From: Formicarius rufipectus
Lineage: Eukaryota > Chordata > Aves > Passeriformes > Formicariidae
Assembly (NCBI GenBank): GCA_013399695.1
Contig: VXAU01003536.1
Span: 124,001-188,000 of the forward strand
Direction of reading: 5' to 3'
DNA length: 64,000 bases
In this document: piece by piece, positions 38,601 to 49,200 of the stretch
How positions within the stretch are numbered: position 1 is the first letter of the stretch
Layout: each line of letters begins with the position of its first letter
Notes under the pieces: generated by a model
Seen by the model: only the letters and a program-made list of their open reading frames with translations
What the model was told of the DNA's origin: nothing
The model's database searches: none
Position numbers and translations under genes: made by a program

Positions 38601-39967
38601 CTCTCCTGCTTCACACAGTGTGCTGTGGAACGGCAGCTGAGCTTGCAAATACTTCTGGAGGAAAAGGGCTGTTTTCCTCGAAGCTGTGTCTGCCTTGGAG
38701 GGGAAACCTGTGTGTTTTCAGGAGTCCTGCATTTTAACTGAGCAAGAATTTTATTTAACATCACCCTGGCAAGGGTGTGAGGCATGGACATTTCTCAGGT
38801 CAGGCTGAAGCCTGACACCTCATGCTTGCCTTCAGTGGATTTCTGTGTGGGCAAACTTGTGACCCCAGGCTCAGGCATGGCACAGCCCCTCCAGGACTGC
38901 ATGGGAAGGACTGGATCGAGGTCCTTCAGATCAGAAAACACAAAGAGAAAATTAAAGCATAGAGCCTGTTATATTTACCACGATGGTCAATGAAGAGAGA
39001 AGCAAAAAGCTTTGAAAATAAGTGGGCTATTTCGACAGTGAGGCCCCTGGTGAAATTGCTGTTTGACTTTCTTTGCAGAACAGAGTGGAGTTTCCAAAAG
39101 TGTTACCCACCCACAGCATTTACCCATCTGAGTTGGACTTTTGCATGGTGAGAACTTGTCAAACTGACTTCTCCTTACAAAGCTTTCTAGAGGTGATTTG
39201 GATTCAGGATGCCAAGACTGACATGACTTCCAGGAACCCTAGTTTCCAAAAGAGGCTGACCATACACTGTCCACCCTTCAAATCTCCAACCCCTTCCCCT
39301 CCTAAACAGCTTCTCTCCATCATGATCTCAGTAGTCTAAAGACAACAACCACAATGGTTTTCCAAAAATAACATTAGCAGCTTTCAGTTTCAGGATTTGT
39401 AAATGCTTCTGTGACTGACCTCGGACTTCCTCAAAAATTCTCCGGGGGGAAACAACTCTCACAGATCACAAGGAGAGGATTTCCCTGCCCCCCACCTCCA
39501 GCTATCTAGCAAGGATGTCCAAATGGTTCCTCTTTTGAGAGCTGCCTTTTTTTTCCAGGATGAAATTTTCCAGCACATAATTTGGTGAAACAGTGCCAGT
39601 CCAGATGCCCTTGCTTGTCTTGAAAATGACAAACCACGCTAAGAAAAGATGCTGCTCCACGTGCAGAGCAGAACATGGACCACCACAGAAAGACAGCTCG
39701 TGTTGCTCAGCCATGCTGAAAACTCCTGCCTTGCCCCAAGGCAAAACATCCTTGTGGTGCTGCCACCTGAGGGCTTGGATGTGGTTTCAGAAATGTCACT
39801 TCATAAGGTCAACCTCTGCACAGGCACCGAGGCCAAGCTGAGAGGGGGTTCTGGGAGGCTGACAAGCCCTTTCCCCTGACATTTTGTCAAGAGGAGGTTC
39901 TTGCAGTGCTGACTCTGATGTCCCCACAGTGGCCAACCTTAACTCTGCCCAGATGAACACAGGAGGA
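35601..39967. other. Upstream flank of CD83, nothing recognised
   Basis: No gene is visible. A short (TAA)n-like run lies at about 37300-37313. This is where distal CD83 enhancers could lie, but no convincing clustered motif was found by eye. Confidence 0.55.
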
Positions 39968-40052
39968 GAATAAAAGGACGAAAAAGCGAGGTGAGCAGAA
40001 ATGGGAGTGCCCTGAGAGATTCTAGGGGAGGAGCTTTGGTCCCTACACGCAG

Positions 40053-40062
40053 GGGATTTTCC
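40053..40062 (+). promoter_or_regulatory. NF-kB site GGGATTTTCC
   Basis: The ten bases match the consensus GGGRNWYYCC exactly and are preceded by another G. The site lies about 130 bp upstream of the CD83 start codon. Mammalian CD83 is a known NF-kB target, so the match is unlikely to be chance. Confidence 0.7.
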
Positions 40063-40091
40063 CTGTGACGGGGAGCCTCAAGATAAGCCTG

Positions 40092-40102
40092 GGGGATTCC
40101 CC
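40092..40102 (+). promoter_or_regulatory. NF-kB site GGGGATTCCCC
   Basis: This 11-base palindrome is a full consensus NF-kB half-site pair. It lies 39 bp downstream of the first site and about 90 bp upstream of the CD83 ATG. Palindromic versions of this type can also bind p50 or p52 homodimers. Confidence 0.72.
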
Positions 40103-40193
40103 AGCCTGCCTTCAGAAATAGCAGTGCAGAAGCAGCAGCAGCTCCACTCCTGCCAAGAGGCACATCACTGCTGCTGTGTGACCAGTGAAAGCC

Positions 40194-40236
40194 ATGGCTC
40201 TGCTCTTCTACACTCTGCTCCTCACCCTGTGCTGTG
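40194..40236 (+). CDS. CD83: CD83 coding exon 1 (signal peptide)
   Basis: This exon has 43 coding nt and encodes the hydrophobic leader MALLFYTLLLTLCC plus one base of codon 15. It ends at a consensus donor (gtaagt at 40237). The in-frame GTG nine bases upstream is not needed as a start. The intron that follows is only 109 bp. Confidence 0.93.
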
Positions 40237-43200
40237 GTAAGTGGGCAGCCCTGCACTGCTCTTTCTTTTGTGGGCTTGTGTTTTTGGGGAGGCAGGAAGG
40301 ATGTTCCAAGCAATTTCTTTTAAATATCATACCTGTGCTTTGCAGTTGGGTGCTCGAGCCACGGGACTGCTGTGGTGCTCCCAGGCGTGGCTGTGAGGTG
40401 TGCTGAAGAGGTGCTGCTGCCCTGCAGGGTCCTTCAGGACTCTTCTGCCACGTACCAGAAGGCATCTTGGTATAAAGTAAGAAAAAAGCCTCAGTGACTC
40501 GAGCAATCTGCTTTGCTTTCCTACCTGATGCTGGCTTGGCTTGTCCAAAAGGGGTTGTTTTGTGCAGGGGCGTTCTCCTCTCAGGGCAGGAGAGAAAAGG
40601 CAGCACTGGAAACATCTGAGCTATCCCAGAGAACAGGTGCCTTCCATGTAACTATAGACAGATTATTTGAGTGTGATTGCCTGAACTGCTCTTGGCCTGC
40701 CTGTCTATGTAACTCTTGCTGGCTTCCATGGATCACAACTCAGGTGGTGCCTCCCCTGAGCAAAAAATGGCATTTAAGCCTTGCAACATCAATGATGTTG
40801 TTTCTTGGTTAAAACCCCCTCAACAGGAGCTGATTTTTTTCTTTGAAATAAATTTAAAGAGTGCTTGCTATTCCTTAGGGAGATTTGAGTAATGGGGTGG
40901 GCGTAAGGGCAGGGTGTGCAGAAGGCACGTGCAGAGCTAGACATTCTGAGTTATCTCTTTGCAGCCAGAAAGTAAAAGCCACATCTTGACTGCTTTGATT
41001 CAGAATTCCCCTCTCCAGAGCAGGACAGCCCTGCAGACCACCTGTTTGCAGGAGGGGTTACATGCTAATGAGCAGAAAAGTCCTGCTGTACTTTTTCATG
41101 ATGAAATTTCTTACAGACAGAGGGGTAGAATTTCCCAGCGGTGGAAGAGGGGGCTGTTGACACTCTGTATGGCTCTGTGTGTTTGCATCTCAGTGCATAG
41201 TTTCAGTTTACAGTGTGAACCAAATTAAGAGGAAAAAAATGAAGGTTTTGTTCTCCTCCATTCCCCACTCCCAGCCTGCTCTCCTGCTGCTTACCATGGG
41301 CCAGTCCTCGTGGTCCTTTTGTTGCCTGTTAAGTCAACGCTTTGCTGCCTGTTATAGTCATGGAAAATCAATCTGTGAATAAAGATTTTGTGGGTTAGAG
41401 TTGAATTACTTTCCCATGAGATGGTAGAGCAATGTAAATGAAGGGAAAAACCCTCTATTTATGGTGGGTGAAAACTGTCAATTTATCTTTGCCAGAGCAG
41501 AAAGCCACAGCCTTGGCTTCCTCAGCAGTTTGGTCAGATAGAGTTTTCAAACCATTCCCTACAGCAAACCAACAAACAGCGTGATTAGATTGGGCTTCTG
41601 TGGTTGAAACTTGCAGTGCATCTGAATTTCATTGCTGGTATGAGACTCTGCCTACTGATTAGTTTGAACAACTGCTGGTTTGAAAATCTGCTACCAACCC
41701 ACCACCAAATGCAGCATCTGTAGCCTCTTTATTTTCCCTAAGTGCTGAACTAAGCACAGGTGGGAGACAGAGAGGAGAGAATCATGCATTTGGTTGGATT
41801 TTACCATGGAAACTGGGATATGAGTCCACTTCTGCTTTCTGCCTTTAAAGCTGGATAAGGATCTGTATTTCCCATCCAGATACATGCTAATCGTTCAAGG
41901 CTTCATTATTCCCACAGTGTCTAGGAAGGGTGGGGAGCTCACTGAAGGCAAACCATGGAGTCTGAGGGACCTGGGGGAGTTGAGGAGAAATGGAGAAGTG
42001 ATAGGGGCTGGGGGAGGAATAAAGAGAGAGATTGTCTGGATCTGAGAAAATTCTCCACAAAACCAGCCTTGGAAGTTAACAAAAATGGGCTGAGGTGTGG
42101 CAACCTTCCAGAAGCACATTATTCTCCGAGTTCAAAGGCAGCTGAGAGGGTCAGGCAACAAACAGCAGCTAAAGGCCACTGCCCTGATGAAGAAGTGTGA
42201 GGAAAGCATGCAGACCCAGTTCCTTGCTGTCTTGTAGCCCTCTACATTTCCACCTGGGCACAAAATGACTGCATTTGCAGGGGAGAGTGATATTTGATGA
42301 TGTTTTTCATGGGGGCCCCTTCCTCAGCAGCCCTCACTCCTGCTGCTTCCCTTTGCAGCACTCAGGCTGACACAGTCCACACTATCCCTATAATCTCCTT
42401 TCCCTCCACTGTCTCCTTGCTCTTCCTGCTTCAGGAAAACACTGTTTTCCCAGTGCCCAGCAGAACAGGACCTCACACATTTCCCCTCTGCTGACACAAG
42501 AAGTGACAAAAGTCTATCTATCTTCATCTCCTGCCACAATCCTCAGGGGTGATGGCACCAACCGTGGCACTGAAGTCCTCTGGTTACTTGTCCCAGGAGA
42601 GAGGTGAGAAGTGGGGACAGGCAGGTGGTGACTCCAGACCAACCCACAATTGCAGCCACATTAGGAAAAGCAGAGCATCAAACCTAAAAAGCCTGACTCT
42701 CCACAGGGAGAAGTAATTTAAGCTCAGTGTTTTGTGCTGAAGAAGCAACACTAGCTAAAGAGGCAGCAGCTTGAAGGTCCCTCCCCTCTCTCCACTTTGG
42801 CCCTGTGCTGCTGTCCCCACCCAGCACTGCAAAAGGAGGGTGGGGGAATGGTGGAGTGGGACTGGGCTACCCAACACAGGTAATTAATCTGTTAGTTAAA
42901 AACAACTACTGGAGGATTAATCAATAAACACCACACATGCCCCCGAAGGGCTAATTAAAAGGCAGTTCCAACAAATGGTATGAAATTTCAGGCTGTAAAG
43001 TTCAAGCAGCTGTTGGGTGAGATCTTTTGTATGAGGTCACTTTGTGCTGTGAAGTCAATGCAAGCAATTAACCTTTGTTTCTGCTGCTTTAAAAAGAAAT
43101 AAAAGTGATGGTGGCAACATTCTGGTGCTGCATGTGCAGCTGTTTGGTGAAGGAACCTCTCCTTCCTGCTGGCACCTCTGCATGCTCAGAGCAATTCACA

Positions 43201-46200
43201 GGAACTTTTAAAGAGTTTGTTACAATCTGCTAAAAAAACCCCAACCTATATATAAAATTTAGAAGTACTTGCTTTTCAGTTCTGTACTGAGAAAAAATTG
43301 TTTAAAGGAGTTAATGTTCTCATGTCAAAATCCAACTGGATGTAAAAAAATATTTGCATTCAGCAATTCCTTCACCTTTGCTAATGTCTCATACTGCAAA
43401 AAAAAAAACCAAAAAAAGCAAGGGTCTGTTTGACCTGTTGTGCATCCAGGAGCATCACAGCTAATTATTCTTATGTCACGTGTGTAAATAACTGTGTGTA
43501 GAACCAGGACCACAGTCAGTCAGCTCGGACAAAATGGTTTGGACTCAGAAAGACATGAAGTAGGCTGGCCAAAGGCACTGGGGAGAAGGTGGAGCACCAA
43601 GTCCTCCTCCAGCCTGGTGCAGCTCTCACCCCACTCACTGTGAGGCCACAAAAATGAATTCACAAGGCTGGGAGTCCTCAAGGGTGGTACATTTTTAGGA
43701 CTGCTGGGCAACCTACTGGCTATAAACCCAAAGAGGAGCAGTGGGAAAGTTTGGCAGCTGAGAACTGCAAATCTTTGCACAAGCACTCAGGCACTGGGAA
43801 TTGTCTGTGGGAACACTGGTTTGAAGCTCTGTGGCCCACCTAGGAGACAAGAATATGTGGAAGGAAACTTTCCTTACCTTTCTGCCTTCACAGGGCTGTC
43901 GAAAACTGAACAGTTTTTCTTTGTGCAGAACATTGAAAATGAGAGCCATTTCGTAAAACCTCACAATTATCACTTTATACCCGGTCTGAAAACCAAGTTT
44001 AAACACATGCCAATGAAGTCCCAGTGGAGATTTCACTATTTTGTTCAGGTGATAGCCAGAAAAGTCTTAACTTAAAACAACTCTTGAGGCAGAGGAAAGA
44101 AAACTGTGCTTCAGTGGAGGGAATTCTGTTAACTCCATAGCACTTCCCTGAATAACATAAAATTGTGGCAGAAATAGAGGGGAAATCATATAGCAAAACA
44201 AGAATGAACATTATAGACATTTGCTATTAATTGCACCGTCCTTCAAAGGAAATAGCTTTTGCTAAATGTGTGTATGTGTGATCTATCAGCACAGCTAAAG
44301 AGCTGCTGAATTACTTCAGCCTGATTTCCAACACACCCAGAGAAATGCAGTCAAATGGTCCTCAGACATCCCTTCATCCCTGAGTAGCATCATCACCTCG
44401 ATGATTTACCCTGGAAGGGAACAGTAGGAAATTATTTCATGACCAAAACAATTCTTTTGCCTGGCATGGGCTCGTGCTGGATGCCCTCAGCTGGAAACAA
44501 AAAACAAAAAACAAACCAACCAAAGGGGTTGAAGACTTTGTGACTGAGTCCGAGTCAAAGAGCTTTTGCAGCTGGTTCATGTGTCACATTTAGTTCCTTC
44601 ACTCCTGTTTTGGGGCTGGGGTTTGGATTTTTTCACGTTGGGTTTTGGGGTTTTTTTCCCTCCCCTCTACTCCCCACTCAGAGTTCACTCACATGTGCCC
44701 ACAATTTAAATCTGTTATTTTGAAATTTAACTTTGGTATCTCTGCATGACACTGTATAGGAACCAGATGGATGCACCTTCAGAACTAATTGAACGTGAAA
44801 GTGCTTTTGTGCTGAAAAATACACCTATTAAGTGGTTTTAGCTCAGTTGTGTTTCATTATATGTTAGCTATTGGGCATTGCCAGAATTCTATATATTTTG
44901 CTTTGGAAAATAAGTTCCTTCTGGCCATATGTAGTTTTCAGCTCTCTATAACAGTCAGAAATTTCAACTTGGCCATTATGCCTGGTATAATTTTAAACAA
45001 ACCCACTTTTACAACCCTCCCACCCTCAGAAGAAAATAATTTGGTGTTAATGCATTCCACCTTTAAACTGACATCAGTTTTGGACCTGACCCATTCTGTT
45101 TGATTTTAAAACTTGCTTTTATGTGAAAAGTGGATTATCCTGGCACTTTGATTTACCTGAAACATAACATACCACCTTAGTGTGGGAAAAATTCCATGAG
45201 AAAAGGTATTAATGAGAGCAGGGAGTTAACAACTGCTCACTCTCACATGCTCATGATAAAATTAAATGTTAATTGATCGGTTTGGTGCAGGTACTATGGC
45301 ATGGTGAATTGCCTTTGTTTTGTGGTACTACCATGTAATGCTGTAGCAATTGGCAAAAGTGCAGCTAAAACTCACCCAGCTAGGACTGAGAAAAGTGCTC
45401 CTCCTCCTTCTTCCACCTTGTCCTCACTTCACTGAAAAAGAAATATCTGCTGAAGAGCACTTAAATTTTGGAGGCCAAATTATTCCACCTATTTCTCATA
45501 ATTCATCCAGTCAGAGAACAGGAATATATCAGCTTAGTGGTATTTTCAATCAAACATATCTTATTTTAGTACCCACTGTATCACCACCAGTGTTCTTATC
45601 AGAAAGCTCCAGGCTAGGAGAAATTTAATAGGAATCAGTCAATTGACTGGAGAATACATGTGGGAAAATCACAACCTCTCTAGACCAAGTGTTTCCAAGC
45701 TTTTGGGAATTACAATAATTTTCAATTAAACTCACTAAAAAAGGACAATTAGAGCTAGTTGCTCATGGCTGTGTCCAGTTTAGTTTGGAATATCTCAGAG
45801 GACAGAGCCTCCCCTCCCTCTCTGGTCAGCCCATTCCAGGGTTCAACCACCCCTACAGTGAAAGAAGTTTTTCTCGTGTCTAAATGGAATTTCTTGAGGT
45901 TCACTTTGTGCCTCTTGTCTCTGAAGGCCACTGAGAAGAGCCTGGCTTCCTTTTCTGTATGCCCCTGGCAATCAGGTGGAATCACCTTTGAGAAGATGAC
46001 CCCGAGACTGCTCTCCTCCAGGCTGAGCAATCTCTTCCACCCTCTGCTCACATGTCAGGTGCTCCCAGACATGAATCATCTTTGTGGCCCTTTGCTGGCT
46101 CCTCTGTGGTGTGTCCATGTCTTTCTTGCCCTGAGGAGCCCAGCACTGACACCAGCACTCCAGGGTGTGTCTCAGCAGGGCTCAGCATCTGCTGAAGATG

Positions 46201-49200
46201 TTCTGCCAAGTGCAGCAGGAGGATTATCAACTGTTTGTCACAAGGGCTCATTGCTGACTCCTGGTCAACTTGGTGTCCACCAGGGCCTTTCCAGCAGGTT
46301 GTCCCCAGCTTGTTGTGGTGTCAGGGTTATTCTTCTCTTGGTGTTGCCACTTTCCAAACTTCACAAGGTTCTTGTCAGCCCGTTTCTCCAGCCTGTCAGG
46401 GTCCCTCTGGATGGCAGCATGACCCTTTGGTGCATCAGCCACAGTTCCCAGCCTTGTGTCACCTGCAAGTAGCTGAGCACTCCCCCAGTGTCCAGGTCCT
46501 TAGTGAAGGTGTTGGACAGTATCAGCCCTTTGGGGTAGCATTTCTTCTCATTGCTATGGAGGTGACAGAAAACAACACAGTTCTCTGGTTCCCCTCCCCA
46601 CCCCCAGCTGATGCCTAAAAGTCTGCCCCAGACATTGCTGCAGGCCAATGTATATGTGACAATAAACTGGATTTCCTTTGTTGTTTAATTCCCTTAATGG
46701 GTAGCTCTGTGCAGACAGGCAGAATGATGCTGCAGTTCCTAGGAACATCCTTGTTTCAGCCACCCCCAGCAGACAGCAACCCTGCCCTTTGTATTCAAAA
46801 AAAGATTCCATGGAATTTCTCCCTGTCCCTGCACAAGCCATCCTTTGCCTTTTGAATTTTGGTGAGGCCATTAACAGCAAACATGGGAGCAGGAGCAGCC
46901 CACCTGCCTCTCCTCCTCCCTTTGGAGGTGGAGAAGCTGGCACGCTGCAGCTGCCTCACCAGCCAGGGGTAAGGGAGAGGAAACACAACTGGAAGCTGGA
47001 TAGAAAATATTTTTGTCACTGATTAAGGAAGGGGATGGGTCCCTACACAAGCGGATCGCTGTCGCTGGCAGCATTTGCTTTGATGCCTCTAAGCATGTGT
47101 GGAATTAATTAGGTGAACCCCCCGAGCACTTTACCTTGGGCTGTGGTATCACCTGGAGGACACTTGGCATGAATTAGAGCTTGGTTTATCGTAGAAGTCG
47201 GAGCTGCAAAATGATCAGTCTAGCGACAGTCTGCCAAGTAATTCACAGGAGGTGGCCAACAAAGTGGTGGTTTTGTAATTTTAATTAGGTTTGGGGGGGA
47301 AAGAGGTTAGCTTGAACAGAGCAAGAGGCAGAACGATGACCTTACTGAACATCACATGGACTTCCTTTTATACAGCTGGGATATGGGGACACGCTCTGCA
47401 AATTTGCTCAGATGTTTCCTCACTACTTAGGGAATTTAAAAAGGGAAGGGTTGGTATTTTTTTAATCAGATAACAGGAGATAAGAGCGCGGTGGAAAAAT
47501 GCTTGGTTCGGGCATCGGAGGCGGGCTTGCTGTGACCTGTGAGCAGAGGTGGATGCGCTGCCTGTAGAGGCTGGAAAGATGCCACCAGATGTCTCTGCAG
47601 CCTCAAAAATATTGGGCTGCTCCTGGGCACTGCCTTGCCTGCCTTTACCTTGCAGTAAAGGGGAGATTTAATGGAGAGAGGCAGGCAAAGCCCCAGCTAA
47701 ACCCACACATGTGACCCCTTCCTCCTTCTCCTCCCCAAAGGCAGTTGTTTGCAACCCCCATTCAGGTCACCACTGGTTTCCCCACGAGTAGTGGAGCCAG
47801 ATTAGACCACAAAGTAAGTTTTTCTTCTGGTCTGGGGAAAGGTTTGTTGTTAGTGCAGCTTCATGGGCACTGCTTTGCCTGGCACAGAGCGGGGCTGTGG
47901 GAAGCCAAATTTTGGCTTGTCTGCAGCATCACCGTCGTGCTCTGCGACAGCAACTGAGCACCTTACAAAGCTTTGGAGGCAAAACCCAACCCTATCCCTC
48001 ACTGTTCCCGTGAAATAGGGAGGTTAAATCATTTACCCACCATCTCACTTGGTCAGGCAATGGGATACACGGATTTAATTGACTTCTCCTTCCTATGAGC
48101 AGTGCTGATTACAGTTGCACACAGAAAGATCAAAGTGTTCTCTCATTCCCAGATCTCAGCCACAGGAGTTGCAGCAACATTTACCACCCAAGGCAGAAAT
48201 TATTTATGCTACCAGTGAGTTAAAAAAAAAAAAAAAAAAAGACAAAAAAACCCACCCCAAAACAAAAAAACCCAAACAAAACTTATTTTCTGTGTGTAGC
48301 TCAGACCTCTTTACTGCAATTTAGGGCAATGAAAAGAGCAGTCAGGCTGGTTCTACTTACAGCCCTGTAGGCAGTGTTAAATTTCACTGAGGAAGGGGAT
48401 GGTAAGGGGAAGGAGAATGGCAAAAATTAGATCTGAGGGAGGTCAACTATATCCACTTAACTGTTATTGACCCAGTTGTAACCAGAGCTGAGCCCAGCCT
48501 GGGTACTGGAATTCCTCTGACCACATCTCTGACAACGTGCAGGACCTGAAAACACCTAAATCCCTATAGTGAAGTCCCTACAGCCTGAAAACCACCACAC
48601 ATATGCTTGTAGCTGCTTGGGGCTGAGTGTAATAAGAATGAGAAACTGGGGTAAATTTACTGGGGCATTAAGAGGAAGCAGGTACTTTCTTCCCTCTTTC
48701 TGGGTAAAGTATGGAAAGTCCCAGGAAATTACTGCCCTGTGTTTCAGTTCATGCACTAAAAAACCTGAAACCTTTCTGAGACAGAATCTTTACAATTATG
48801 GAAATCTTGTGCCTTAGTGCCATTCCCCAGTTCCTGACAAGTCCCCCAACTTGCAGCTTGTTTTACACCATTTTAGGGCTGCAAAAATAGCCAAGTATAA
48901 TGGAGCAGCAGGCCCATATTTCTCTCCAGACTCCCGAGTGTGCTTTCCTCATGCAAGCACATGAAAGGGAAACCAGATACTCCTAGCCTTAGTATGAGAA
49001 AATTGTGTTAATTTTAATAACTTACAGTGTAACTGTTATACCCCGATGCGGTAGCTATATTGATAGAAAGTAAGCACCAACATACAGCCCAAAAATGTGT
49101 CCATTAAAATAAAATAATAGTAATAATAATAATAAAAAAAAGTCCTTGGCTTACATTAGTTATAGGTTTGGCTGAAATGCTGAGCCTTGGACTTAGGAGT

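Larger units (their letters stand above)
39968..40193 (+). promoter_or_regulatory. CD83: CD83 proximal promoter and 5' UTR region
   Basis: This is the 226 bp before the CD83 ATG. A TATA-like 'aataaaagg' lies at about 39969-39977, and two NF-kB sites lie at 40053-40062 and 40092-40102. The part nearest the ATG is rich in CAGCAG/CTGCTG and looks like 5' UTR. It is not a CpG island. The exact transcription start cannot be read from the sequence. If the TATA-like box is used, the NF-kB sites would be transcribed; if the start is nearer 40110-40150, they are classic proximal promoter sites. Confidence 0.6.

Noticed and set aside
1..40000. RNF182 coding exon expected upstream of CD83
   Set aside because: I looked for a single large RING-finger exon of about 247 codons on either strand. 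No open frame of that kind with C3HC4 spacing is present, so the gene lies outside the window.
40185..40193. GTG at 40185 as CD83 start
   Set aside because: A canonical ATG in strong Kozak context follows three codons later and begins a normal signal peptide.
45759..46472. A 237-codon open frame on the + strand in CD83 intron 2
   Set aside because: It is the antisense reading of a CR1 LINE fragment.
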